This document shows positions 44,806-55,531 of a stretch of 64,000 nt of DNA, piece by piece. Under the pieces are notes generated by a model. It ran no database searches. It worked only from the letters and a program-made list of their open reading frames with translations, and was not told the origin of the DNA. Each line of letters begins with the position of its first letter. Within the stretch, counting starts at the first letter, position 1. The DNA comes from Peronospora farinosa (Eukaryota > Oomycota > Peronosporomycetes > Peronosporales > Peronosporaceae). The translations under genes were made by a program, and so were the position numbers. The stretch is from positions 1 to 64,000 of the forward strand of contig CANTFK010000765.1 in NCBI GenBank assembly GCA_947646735.1. The letters run 5' to 3'.

Positions 44806-45463
44806 TTCACGTAATGGGGTAAATGGAATATATGGCCCTTGGTATATTCAGCCCTGATCAAATATTCGGACCTTAACTTCCCATTGGACTGGTTGGTCTC
44901 CATTAATTCTTATTTTATAGAGTGAAAGGTCATTTTCTTGGATGGAATATGCTCTTACAGAGGTAAGGAATGAAGTAATTTGTCAATAGAAAGTCTAAAA
45001 TTGGAATTTCTAGCGCAAAAATTGTCTAGATAGTCGCGTAAAAAATGTTAATGGTGACATTTCACAACCACCACCACCGATACATTGCCACAAGATACTA
45101 AAATAATCGTCGTAATGCTACGATTGTTACAATATATCGTAAGCGCCAAGCTCTTTCATAATCGGCAGCAACATTTGCCCTTGACCATCAAGCGCATTAG
45201 ACGTAGACGTACATGGAACACAATCAGGACGTTCATTTAAGAGAACTAGTACTCGATGCACGCTAAAAATCCTTTGTAAGCTTCAGTTTGTTTGTTACAC
45301 ACACACACACACTTGGTCTCCTTACAGCCATTGCATAGTTTGTATCATTACATGGAAGTGATCGCTCCATTAAAAGATCTTTTACCTGTAAAAAGCCGTG
45401 CTTTGAAAGTCCTTTTGTCCCCTGGGAAGCGACTTTCAACTGATACCACCATGCAAGTCCCAC
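44806..45463. other. Shared upstream region of the methyltransferase and MON1 copy 1
   Basis: 660 bp between two divergently transcribed genes. A short CA dinucleotide run lies at about 45297-45311. Otherwise only AT-rich spacer is seen; I could not pick out confident promoter elements. Confidence 0.4.
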
Positions 45464-47096
45464 ATGAAGCGACTCGTCTCATCACTTGATCCCACAATCT
45501 TTTTATCGAAGGTTCTGTCCATGCTGGAGTTGGACATCATCGTCTGTTCCACGTCGGGCAAGCCTGTCTTTCGCCATAAATTGTCCACCTCAACGACAAC
45601 CTGTTCATCGGTAGAGGACGATGCGTCCACCAGTTCGTTTACCAGCTCGCTTCAAGGTCTCTTGTCGTTTGTGGTCTGCACGCAACAAGAAGAACTGCTG
45701 GAGCTTCATACTGCTGGCTGTCGTTGCGTCTTCCGCAGTGTCGACAACCTCACGTTTGCTGCTATTGAACGGGATGTCGACAAAGACAATAGTGTCCACC
45801 ACAGGAGGACATCGAGTTACGCGTTGGAATGTCTGCAGCATCTGCTGCGCTTGCTGCAGAGCCAGATCTTGTTGGTGCTGAGCGACCGAGGACTCGACGT
45901 ACTAAAGAGACAACCAGGATACGATCTGCGTGAACTTCTCAATGGAACGGACAGAGTCACGAGGTCGTTGACAGAGCTCTGGGCAGTGTCACCTACGCTG
46001 AGATTCAAGGACTGTGGGGTGCCTTTCCTTCGACTGAAACCGGAGCGACGACGTGAAGTCACGAGAGCTTTGGAATATGAGGCGACCAGCGAGAACCCAA
46101 CGTCGACAATGATATGCGGCCTATTGTTGGCAAAGGAGCAGGTGGTGGCTATTGCACAGCCAAACAAGAAGCAATTCAACATGTTGGTTGATGGTAAGGA
46201 GACGACTATGAATGAGAGGAGAGAGAGAGTGCTTTACTAAGACGGAATCGTGTGGTATGTAGACCTGATACTGCTGATCAATTTCGTGTATCACACGCCG
46301 TCACTAGTAAAGTCCGAGACGTGGACACCAATTTGCTTGTCAAGCTTTGATGCCCGGTGAGTAAAGGATCAATTCTGCGAGTACTAGATAGTTTTCGTTT
46401 GTGTCCTGACAGTGAGTTTGAATCGTTGTGCTTGCTTTGGGTAGAGGATTTCTGTACGCGTATGTGGTCTTCTTGACGAATGACGTGTGTTTGCTGCTAC
46501 TGAGCAGCCAGCAATCTCCAGAGCAATTCCTTCACTTCCAAGCAAAGAAAGAGTTTGTGGCGCAGCGTCTTCAGGAGATTGGTGCTATGGATGATATTGA
46601 GGTTTCACTGAAGAACCGTTCCGAGTGGCAACCTCATAGCGATCTGCCACTGCTGCAGCATTTCATCTACAAAAACGAACTCACAGGTGAGTGCGCTGAA
46701 CCCGAGTTGACATTCCCATTCGACAATGAGGATTTTGGCACTCGTTTGGAGCTGATGAACCAGTACGCTACGGTACACCATTTGATGTTCCCGACGCCGG
46801 CAGATCATCAAGCTCGTGAGAGCCAAGTGTTGGGCAAGCGGTTATCATCATTGCAAGAAGCCACTGCGGCACGTATGGTGTACGAGCGCAGCAAAATGGG
46901 TCTCTTTGTAGGCATGTGCAGTGCTGACTATCGGTTGTTCGTGTGGTTCGACTCACTCGTGACCATCTGTGACGCTCGTGAACAAATACAAGTGCTGCTT
47001 GATCGACTTCGCCACGATGAAAAGCTCATGTCCATCGCTCTCTTCCTTTCCAGCAGCGGGTTTCCGTCCACCAGCTTGCTCGGGATGTGGCCTTGA
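45464..47096 (+). CDS. MON1: Vacuolar fusion protein MON1 homologue, copy 1
   Basis: Three exons: 45464-46193, 46263-46356, 46445-47096 (491 aa). The introns, 69 and 88 bp, have GTAAGG...TAG and GTGAGT...TAG ends and keep frame. MON1 with CCZ1 is the exchange factor that activates Rab7 on late endosomes and vacuoles. Family hallmarks are the N-terminal longin domain (DIIVCSTSGKPVFRHK, about residues 25-40), the middle ETWTPICL, then FLYAYVVFL, DLPLLQHFIYK and the C-terminal domain. The length is near that of animal homologues. A nearly identical second copy lies inverted at 62223-60591. Differences seen are residues 3-4 (KR here, TQ there), one Lys/Glu and one Leu/Pro. Confidence 0.9.
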
Positions 47097-47140
47097 GCTA
47101 TTGCAAGCCAGCAATGAAAAATCCTAGGCACTGTTTGTCT

Positions 47141-47640
47141 GGGCTTCATATTCTTGCGGTATCTGCAATCACGGTTCTTACTTACAGTTATTGCCTTCTA
47201 ATGCAAAGTAACGTTTGTAAATGTTCATGCAAGTCGATTGTCTGGTAGTGACGGCTGCCAAACAACCAAATATTTCAGCCAGGATTGCTACATTCACAAT
47301 GACATCGTAAGAGTTCTCGGACTAGCACGGATTCATTCAAGGCTCATACCTTCCAAGCGAACAGGCCACACATTAGCTCGGAGCTAGTTGATTACTGGAA
47401 TTCTCAAGGTCAAGTAGACTTCAAGAGCCAACCATCCTTTTTTATCGGGCGCATGCACAAACTTGGACGCTTTTGACAACAGACTGGGAGTATCGATTGT
47501 CACTGGGGAGCAAAAACGAATGCCGGCGGTGGGAAGCACTTTACTCTTGAGTCACCCAAATAGAAAGAGAGCACTTCAACATGAAGGAATACGTCTCTGG
47601 CACAATCTTGATCCCCGATCAAAGCGCTTTCGATGTTTAG
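47141..47640. other. Intergenic between MON1 copy 1 and the TIR gene (convergent 3' ends)
   Basis: About 500 bp. The first 45 bp after the MON1 stop are still about 80% similar to the matching flank of copy 2, then similarity is lost. No gene seen. Confidence 0.45.
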
Positions 47641-50600
47641 TTATCGCTTTGGCTTTTTGTCGCCCAGCATTGCATCAACGCTGATGGTGGTGCCGTCGAT
47701 TGATTCAGTGAGTTCCAGTATGCTAATGGACGCGGTGGATCCTCGTTGGCGCTTATCGAAACTGCCGTCACTTGAAAGAGCACCCAATGCAGGGTGCCGT
47801 TGCATTGTTCTTGTCACAGAAGGAACTTCCTCTTGCACTGCATGCACCTCTCCATTTTCCTCCACTTCTAACTCCTGGTCCGAATCAAAGTCGTCATCCT
47901 GAATTCCAGTGTAACACAAGCTTTCGTCCTCTTCCTCAAGATCATCCGTGATTCGACTCACGAGTGTCGTGAAGTTTCCAATCATGGATTGGGACAGACT
48001 TATACCCGATGTCAAACTGCGTGTCGTACCAGTTGATTCAGCAAATGTCTGTGAGAGTCGCGTAGAAGGCAAGCCGAAGTTGGACGTGTCACTCCGTGAA
48101 CTCGCGAAAAAATGACTGTGTGAGTTTGGACGACGTCTGCGAATGCTAGCATCGTTACTATGGCTCTGCAAGGGCGAATTGTAGGATCCACCAGTCGACA
48201 AGAAGCTGTCGCACAGATCCGAAAACCCTCCTCGAAGTTGCGCATCGTTTCCATTAGCGTGCCCGTCACTGCCAACGCCCGAAAGTTGACCACTCGAAAT
48301 AAAACTAGAAAACTGTCCACCAGCGTTAGAGCTCGACACTTGACCGGCAGAGTTGAAACTGGTAATTGGACCCTGAATACTTATGCCATATACCTCTTCT
48401 CGCAGCGCGTCTAGCAAGTGTCGTAGCGATTGACGAAAGCCCATCATGTCGCCTTTCGTAAAAAAGTGGAAAAAATCGCTGCGTGAAAGGCTGTACTTGA
48501 TATCGAGGGCGAAGTCCATGCGGTTCACTACCACAGGCAATATTATCTTTCCTTTGTCCTCTGCGAACGCAAGCTGATCCTTTACTAGTTCGCTTGCCAA
48601 CGTCTTCTCAGACATGAGAACAACAAAGGCCGAGCACTTGAGAATGGCTTCCTTTGCTTCAAATATGCGCATCGACATATCCTCGTTTCTTGACAACATC
48701 AAACGCTTTGGTTGGGACTTTTCTACTTCCTCTTCCTTGTCCTCCGCAATAATTGGCGACAATTTTGCCATGTGCTTGCGGTCTACATAGCACCTAAGAC
48801 CCCCCTCCCGGCACATTTCAACGCACAGCTTGCGCACAAATCGCTGGTGGTAGTCTCCATGACTGATGAACACAAATTGTTCGCCGCTGGCTGTAGCAGT
48901 TTTGAGCTCTTGCAGATCTTCCACAATACTGTCGTTGGGGTTTGGTTCATCGATATCATTTGAGTCTCGTTCAGAGATGACATTCTTGCGTCCCCTGCGT
49001 GTGGGCTTGTCTTTGCTGGCTGCTTGGTGAAAGTAATATCCACCGGTGTCGAGAATAATGCTGTCCGAGACGCCGCAGTCGTCAGCAAAGCTGCTTGAGC
49101 TGCTGGAGCTGCTAGTACCGCTTAAGACGCTCAGATTTGTGCCGTTGTAGTCGTAGTTATTGTTAAACCGCATGCCCCGTTGGTTGGCCGGAAACACACC
49201 GTTGGAACCAATGGACCGAGACGATCCCTGCGGACCACGGCGACGGCTGCCGATTGCCATGGGCATCGTCGAATCATCACCAACGTCGTGAATCACTGAA
49301 CCGCCCGAGTCACTGGCGTAGTAATTGGGTGTATCAAATGCAGACAATGCCAGTGCACGCTCATCAAACTTCATAGAATCCATACCGTACGCGCTAGTAG
49401 AGCTCATACCAGAGGTCATGTGATTAAGGCGGCGGCCACGCACACCGCCACTTCCATGGTTTAATCCTGCCATTGGATTCGTCTCCGCACGACGAATGTT
49501 GCGCTTGATATTGTCCTCCTTCCGCTTCTCAATCTCGTCACGCATACCATCCAGCAACATACGCAATTGATTCTTGTATGCTTCTTCATCGTATTCGTAT
49601 CGGGTTTTCTTCTCATTTACCTTCTCGACACTCACAATAGCACTTTCAAACGGCACGAGCTGTCGCGTGTACAGATACACCTGAAGCTCCTCAGAAATCT
49701 TTGCATGTTCTGTGGAGATGGCCATAATGGGCGTGCCTACTTGTTTGGCTAATGCCAATTCCTTCAAACACCACTCAGACTGCGCATAGTCCTCCGTTAG
49801 GATACAAAGTACAACCGCAGCATTGTTAATACCACGTGCAATTTCCTCTCGCCAGACTGATCCACCACCTATTCCACTAGGATCCATGAGATCAAGCCAC
49901 ACGGTAATGTTTGCATCCTCCAGTGACTTGCGGAGCTTCAGAGCGAACTCCATGTGCGAGTGTGTGTAACTAATCATCACATCACGAGTACCTGCTGCCC
50001 GCTTGATCTCGAACTGCAGTCTCGTGGACGTGGTACAATCGATAGGTCGGAATCCGTCGTAGTTCGTGCGCATGATGTCACCTCCCATACTCAACAATGC
50101 CAACGCTGTCTGTTGATCGTCCAGTTTAACAGCCAAGTGCAATGCCGTATCACCTGTCGAACGAAGCTGTCGGTTGATATCACCGCCACTAGCAACTAAT
50201 GCCTTGAACATATCCGCAGTTGTCCCACCAGCACAAGCTGCACAAATGATGGGCGTCATGTCACCATTATCTACAATTGTCGGGTCGGCACCTTGTGCCA
50301 AAAGCACGCGCACAATATCCACACGATTCACTCGAGCAGCCCAGTGTAGCGCTGTTCGTCCATGTGCATCCTGGAAATTGGCATTGGCCTTAGCAGCGAG
50401 CAGAATCTCGACAGCTCCTACTGCACCGTTCACTGCCGCCCAATGTAGCGGTGTACGCTTGTTGAGTCCGACGTAGCCCAATTCACCCAACACGTCTGGA
50501 TTTACCTTCTTACGCAAAAAACTTCGGATCGTTGCAACATCATCCATAGCAGCGGCAGCGTGCAGCGGTGTCAGTGCCACATCACCACCCCAGTCCTCCA

Positions 50601-52371
50601 ATACTTGCGCAACGGCATAGTTACCTCGCAAATAGGCGAGTTGTAAGACTGTAATAGTGTTCATGTGACCAGGATCAGGGATCGCGAGATGATTCGCGCC
50701 AGCTCGTAGTAGTACGTGCACAATTTCGGGGTGATCAGCCAAGAATATAGGTGGTAATCGGCCTTCACAGCGGTAGGATGACTTGGAACAAAGGTTGACG
50801 TCCGCTCCGTGAGCAACAAGCCAGCGTACAGCGGCCAGACGACCTGTACTCACAGCACAATGCAGCGGTGTAACCAGCGTCGTTTTAAACACGGAGCTGT
50901 AAGCCTCATCAGCTGAGACTACAGGTTTCGGGATGAAATAGCTCGCGAGATACCAGAACAGGTCGCCAGTACTGAACCTCACACGTGAGACTTTGTCAAA
51001 AGAATTGACCTTAAAATGTGCCTTGTACAGCAGGTCCATGGCTGCGATATTTCCTTGGTATGCAGCAACATGCATGGGATTCTTCTTGGCAAGTCCAAAG
51101 ATGCCAAACACCATGGCCGGGTCTGGGTACAGTTCTCGCGCAAAGCTCTCACCCAGATGTAGCTTTGCGATACGAATAGAGCGACGAATAAGTCGGAGAT
51201 CACCAAGTTGAGCTCCTCGAAAAAGTCTCTTTCGAACGTCTTTAACAACTGCAGATTTGGCCGGAGTCGGAAACGTTGTCTCGGCTCCATTGCCGTTCTT
51301 TTGTTGCTGACGATTTTTGTGCTTCATCTTGGAACGCAACATGTGCGCCTTCACGTCACCTGTCTGATCGCTCTCTTTGAACGCACCCAACTGCATCTTT
51401 AAATGTTCCCTGAATCTCGCAAAGGCGCGCATGAGGGCAAAGAGCAGCCAGAACATGATAATAGCACACCCGCAAAAGACATACGCCGCGATATTCGAGT
51501 CACAGTATACAAAAATTTTCCCGCTCGCAACGTAGTAGACGAGAAAGCCGAGAACCAGCGCCTCATACAGGAAGATTCCAACGCCCACGAGTTCACAAAT
51601 CTGTAGACAAATTGTCCGCTTGACTTTCTGTAGTCTCCCACCTCGATCAATCCGCTGTTCTCTTCGAAAAGGTTCAAAAACTCGAAAACCTGAAGCTGGC
51701 AGTCCCAATATAAACACTGCTGGGAACAAATGATACACCAACGCTGCCAACGCCAACGACGTGGAGCAACTATGCTCGTCACTATACACCAAGACCTTAA
51801 GTGGCGACCCGACATATAATTTACCATGTTGAATATCATCTGCCTCTGCTTTATAAAAGTAAAAAAAGCCAAGCGCGACGAGATCTCCAAGCACAATAAT
51901 CTGCGAAAGTCTCAGCAGCTTTCTTGAAAAGTACGAATTGCTCTGGAATTGACCATTGAGGTATCTCATGGGCAATTTCGGCACTTCGGAGCCACTTTTG
52001 TCAATTGCACTCATGTGCAATGTATGTTCCGTGACGCCAGCTTTACTGTCCTGCTCCGACTCCTTTAGAATTTGTTCTTTTTGTGCTCCTAGTTCATGAT
52101 CCTCAGCATCTTCAAGTGTCCTGGTCCTTGATTTTTCAACTTCCATTGGATCGAAAGTAGTAGCAGCTCTATTATTTTGACGATCATGTTGTTGAAAGTT
52201 TTGATGTTGTGATGCCCCCGATTCAGCAGTATCACTATTAAAAGTGTCTTGTCTTGTCACGATCTTGGTCAGAGCATCCACGGGTGTCTTGAATTTTGTA
52301 TATTGCGTCTGTATTGTACGTCTTTCGTGACAATTGGCTTCCTCTTGGTCTTGATCCGTCGTCTTGTTCAT
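47641..52371 (-). CDS. Membrane protein with ankyrin repeats and two TIR domains (paralogue 2)
   Basis: A single-exon 1576-aa protein, collinear with the protein at 14990-18736. It has an acidic Gln/Glu/Asp-rich N-terminus, four membrane segments (about 157-174, 203-224, 256-284, 295-317), ankyrin repeats (about 400-790), TIR 1 (about 797-915) and TIR 2 (about 1165-1305). A 270-aa Ser/Asp/Glu-rich C-terminal extension has no counterpart in paralogue 1. TIR 1 has SEWCLKEL with E871 in the catalytic position. TIR 2 reads SELVKDQLAFA (Gln in that position) and carries an insertion of about 25 residues. The linker between the TIRs is longer (about 250 residues) and low-complexity. The strongest conservation is in the ankyrin block and TIR 1. 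Function is not known; it lies inside the segment bounded by the two MON1 copies. Confidence 0.9.
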   Translation of the reverse strand: MNKTTDQDQEEANCHERRTIQTQYTKFKTPVDALTKIVTRQDTFNSDTAESGASQHQNFQQHDRQNNRAATTFDPMEVEKSRTRTLEDAEDHELGAQKEQILKESEQDSKAGVTEHTLHMSAIDKSGSEVPKLPMRYLNGQFQSNSYFSRKLLRLSQIIVLGDLVALGFFYFYKAEADDIQHGKLYVGSPLKVLVYSDEHSCSTSLALAALVYHLFPAVFILGLPASGFRVFEPFRREQRIDRGGRLQKVKRTICLQICELVGVGIFLYEALVLGFLVYYVASGKIFVYCDSNIAAYVFCGCAIIMFWLLFALMRAFARFREHLKMQLGAFKESDQTGDVKAHMLRSKMKHKNRQQQKNGNGAETTFPTPAKSAVVKDVRKRLFRGAQLGDLRLIRRSIRIAKLHLGESFARELYPDPAMVFGIFGLAKKNPMHVAAYQGNIAAMDLLYKAHFKVNSFDKVSRVRFSTGDLFWYLASYFIPKPVVSADEAYSSVFKTTLVTPLHCAVSTGRLAAVRWLVAHGADVNLCSKSSYRCEGRLPPIFLADHPEIVHVLLRAGANHLAIPDPGHMNTITVLQLAYLRGNYAVAQVLEDWGGDVALTPLHAAAAMDDVATIRSFLRKKVNPDVLGELGYVGLNKRTPLHWAAVNGAVGAVEILLAAKANANFQDAHGRTALHWAARVNRVDIVRVLLAQGADPTIVDNGDMTPIICAACAGGTTADMFKALVASGGDINRQLRSTGDTALHLAVKLDDQQTALALLSMGGDIMRTNYDGFRPIDCTTSTRLQFEIKRAAGTRDVMISYTHSHMEFALKLRKSLEDANITVWLDLMDPSGIGGGSVWREEIARGINNAAVVLCILTEDYAQSEWCLKELALAKQVGTPIMAISTEHAKISEELQVYLYTRQLVPFESAIVSVEKVNEKKTRYEYDEEAYKNQLRMLLDGMRDEIEKRKEDNIKRNIRRAETNPMAGLNHGSGGVRGRRLNHMTSGMSSTSAYGMDSMKFDERALALSAFDTPNYYASDSGGSVIHDVGDDSTMPMAIGSRRRGPQGSSRSIGSNGVFPANQRGMRFNNNYDYNGTNLSVLSGTSSSSSSSSFADDCGVSDSIILDTGGYYFHQAASKDKPTRRGRKNVISERDSNDIDEPNPNDSIVEDLQELKTATASGEQFVFISHGDYHQRFVRKLCVEMCREGGLRCYVDRKHMAKLSPIIAEDKEEEVEKSQPKRLMLSRNEDMSMRIFEAKEAILKCSAFVVLMSEKTLASELVKDQLAFAEDKGKIILPVVVNRMDFALDIKYSLSRSDFFHFFTKGDMMGFRQSLRHLLDALREEVYGISIQGPITSFNSAGQVSSSNAGGQFSSFISSGQLSGVGSDGHANGNDAQLRGGFSDLCDSFLSTGGSYNSPLQSHSNDASIRRRRPNSHSHFFASSRSDTSNFGLPSTRLSQTFAESTGTTRSLTSGISLSQSMIGNFTTLVSRITDDLEEEDESLCYTGIQDDDFDSDQELEVEENGEVHAVQEEVPSVTRTMQRHPALGALSSDGSFDKRQRGSTASISILELTESIDGTTISVDAMLGDKKPKR

Positions 52372-52763
52372 AATTTACACTGAAAGTTCCAAGAAATTGA
52401 ATTTTTTTTTGAAAGACCTCTTAATGACCTTCCTTCCTTCTGTCCGAGTTAAGTGTGACTCGTTTGCAAGAAGTCGTCTCGTTTATGAATGAGACGACGT
52501 CGACCGTATCAACAGCTGCTCTGGACATAAACAGGTGATTTGGCTGACTAGATTATTGGCTGATACTGAATTTCATAGGACTTTATAGTAGATGGACGTT
52601 TGCGAGACGGATACAATAATTGTGTCGACGTGTCGCATGGGAAGTTATTGCTGACAAAAAAAAACCATGGGGTGGTTGCCAGATGGAGACATTAAATGAC
52701 TGGTCTCGATGGGTCGTCATGTGAGACGCGTAAAGATGGACATCAAGAAACGTACAAGACGTG

Positions 52764-53284
52764 ATGACGACCGAGTTTTTTCTGCCGTTTTTTTCGATTG
52801 CGTCACGTACGGACGATTTCCCGCTCTTGGACGGGAATGCACAGTTTCAAAACGATGTACATGCAGCACTGTCGATTCCTTTTTCTTTTGAAAAAAGACA
52901 AGTGACGTACTGCGAAATGATGGCGTCCGAGGTGATTGGAGTTGAGAAGCGGTGGAATGAATGCAACACTTACATGTGGCTGGGCTTTACTTGCAGTCGA
53001 GAGGATGGAAGTTGGTATTATCGTTTGAGAAGGAACGTCACCTGTTACGAGAAAAAGAGTTAGTTCGCGATGAACTTTTGTCCGACCTTGTTGTTTGTGT
53101 GACCTGGAAACTTGCGATGAAAGGAGGGCACAGGAACGATGATTGCAACTATCGATTTGGAGGCATCGGATTACGATATGATATGGTTGGTGCGGCGTTA
53201 TCAATTATTGCACCGCCTTATGGCCCACTTCGTCGACTTGACTCATTTGGTCCTTGGCTGCAATCAGAGCTGGAAACTGGATAA
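52764..53284 (+). CDS. Candidate small spliced gene, unknown function
   Basis: ATG 52764 opens a frame (MTTEFFLPFFS). Skipping a 65-bp GTGATT...TTGCAG intron (52932-52996) continues it in phase, giving ESRGWKLVLSFEKERHLLREKEL, a convincing helical, charged stretch. The unspliced frame stops earlier at 53063 and reads less well. The 3' end is uncertain: the frame runs to 53284, overlapping the end of the glycosyltransferase gene on the other strand, but a protein-like stretch in another frame (53139-53342) suggests a further intron or a frameshift. It is divergent from paralogue 2 of the TIR gene. No family recognised. Confidence 0.35.
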
Positions 53285-55219
53285 CACGACCGATACAAAA
53301 GTGCGCAGGATAATGGTGGCACCACAGAGAATAGCACCGTAGATCAGGTATACATCCACGAGGTACGTCTTGTATAGCGGTTGCAAGTTGCGCCTTGGAA
53401 GCAGGTGACGAGATCCTAACTCGGCAACGGTTAACAGCTCGTCCACGGCGCGTTCCACCCCTCCGCCAGTCTTCACAAGCTCTCCAAGGTACTTGGCGTT
53501 GCGTTTAAAGTGCTCTCGCTCGTCAAACAGCATTTTATCTACTTCCAGACGCAAGCGATCTTTGGAGAATGATTTTCCATCCAGACGACAACCTGCACCC
53601 GCTCGCACAACAGCGTTCACGCCTTCAGTTTGCTCAGCTGAGTGAGGGAGACCCAAGATGGGTACGCCAACGACGAGAGCCGCTTGTATGCTCTGAAAAT
53701 CTCCTGCAGTGATCAACAACTCTATCTCAAGTGCAAGTGCGAGCACTGTTGCATCGTCCAACGCTTCACCAAGAAAAAATACCGAGTCTCGAGGACGTGA
53801 GCGCAGATCGAACGCTGCTTGCTCTTTCAGTGTGATCTTCCACAATAGTCTGAGATTCACGGTCTCAAGTGCGTTCATCTGCATGCATTCCAGACACCAG
53901 CACAGTACAGTCAGCAACTGTAGTACGAATCTATGAATGATCCATCGAAAACTGCACAAGACCTACGATAGTCACGATAAAGTCTGGGGCCATGGGTACA
54001 TCAGTTTGAAAACTGATAAAGACCAACGGTCTTTCCTGGTGCTCAGGAGCCTTCAACCACGTCGTCAGCGCCGCTGGAAATCTGCTACGTTCAGCAGAAC
54101 AACTCTCAGCTTCTTTGCGTTCAAGCTGCAGCTTTTGCGACTGCAAGAGGCCTACCATTCGGAACTGAGGCGTCATAGGACGCGCTTCATCCAAACCGAA
54201 AACCGAGTTCACTAACACAAGCGAATGGCCGTGCATCTGATAATTACTATCAATGGCTTCAAGTCCGTGTTCTTGCCGCACGGCATTAATCTCCTTATAC
54301 ACATGTACTAGTCCCAGTCGAAAGCGTAGTCGATAGTAGATATTTAAACACCGTTCTAGCACGCTCGTAGTCTATTCCAAAAAAACGTCACATCAGGGTC
54401 AAAAGTTAGTACATCATTAATCCTCACCATCCATCAACAATGTTATCAACTTCTTACGTGCATAGTAAAGTTAGAAAAAGGTGCAGGGATGTATACAGGA
54501 GGCGAGTCAATGTCAACTAGCAAGTGAGGGTTATTCACTACATAGGGTAATTGCAGTCGATGGCAGACATCAAAGCCTGCAAAAGTATATCGATCAACAA
54601 CCACAAGATCCGGTCGGTCAGCTGTTAATTCTTGGAGCAATGCTTGAAACATTGGCCGTTGAAATGATGCATAATATTGCAACGTATTGGCATAACTCGT
54701 ATAAACTCCAAGCTGGTCTAATTCCTTTGGGTCCCGTGCCATTCCTCGGCTTTTACCCTCGATACTTCCTAAAGAGATAAACTCAAGACCTTCAAGGTCA
54801 TGAACCCATTGCCTGCAATTCTCTGGAAGTGCAAAACCTACACGAACACCACGAAATAGCAGTGTCTCGGCCAGATGTTTCAGGGGCAGCATCTTGTCAA
54901 ATACCGGGATGCTCACTAAGACAATGTACAGATCACTTGAAGTTGCCACTGCATTGTCAGTTTTGCTCTTGGGTCCAATAACTGTCGTAGTAGCAGCATC
55001 AGCTTTGAGACGCCCCAGACAGAACATAAGGCCCAATGTTAAGAAAAGCCACACGTTTGCTCGCCATTGACGCTGTAGACGCACATGAAGACTTGCATGG
55101 GTATCAGTGAGTAAAAAACATGATGGAGACGAGTTTAAAAGCTCTACGCGATGAATGTAAGTGGGTTGTACGGCTACAGAGCGCAGTTCCGAGACACCAA
55201 GCAGCTTTGTCTCGGTCAT
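53264..55219 (-). CDS. UDP-glycosyltransferase-like membrane protein
   Basis: Three exons on the minus strand: 55219-54458, 54371-53967, 53878-53264 (593 aa). Both introns (86 and 88 bp, GTAAGA...TAG and GTAGGT...CAG) are in phase 0, and the first has a GTACTAAC branch site. The GT-B fold of the UGT family shows as an N-terminal half (IVLVSIPVFDKMLPLKHLAETLLFRG-type start), an RPLVFISFQTDV segment, and a C-terminal donor-site region (LPHSAEQTEGVNAVVRAGAG) corresponding to the UGT signature. A hydrophobic segment at about residues 55-72 and a C-terminal one (VYLIYGAILCGATIILRT) suggest membrane anchoring. It would transfer a sugar from a UDP-sugar to a lipid or small molecule; the substrate is unknown. 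Confidence 0.8.
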
Positions 55220-55531
55220 AGCTCACAAATTGGGCACTTTTTTGGGTACTTTTTTCAAAAATGGGACGACTTTTTATTTTGACGTGTTGAGGCTCGTAAA
55301 ACGAGGGAAAGGACGAGTGTTATATAACAGGTCTCACAATAGAATGTAACGATAGAATGTCACGATACAAAAAGTTTTTTAGTCAATTTGTTTACTAAGT
55401 TGTTGATCAATGTCATCGTCATCATCATAGTAGTACTGTAAAATGCCAGCGATTGATAATTCTTCGGCTCCTGTCACTTTCTTCGGCGTTTTTTGTTGTT
55501 TTCCTTCTCGTTCCTTTAAACGTCACTGTGT

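Noticed and set aside
45297..45311. CA dinucleotide run
   Set aside because: Short simple repeat; not informative.
45817..46182. 121-codon minus-strand frame, repeated at 61505-61870
   Set aside because: Its presence in both MON1 copies follows from their identity; it is antisense to a well-supported MON1 exon.
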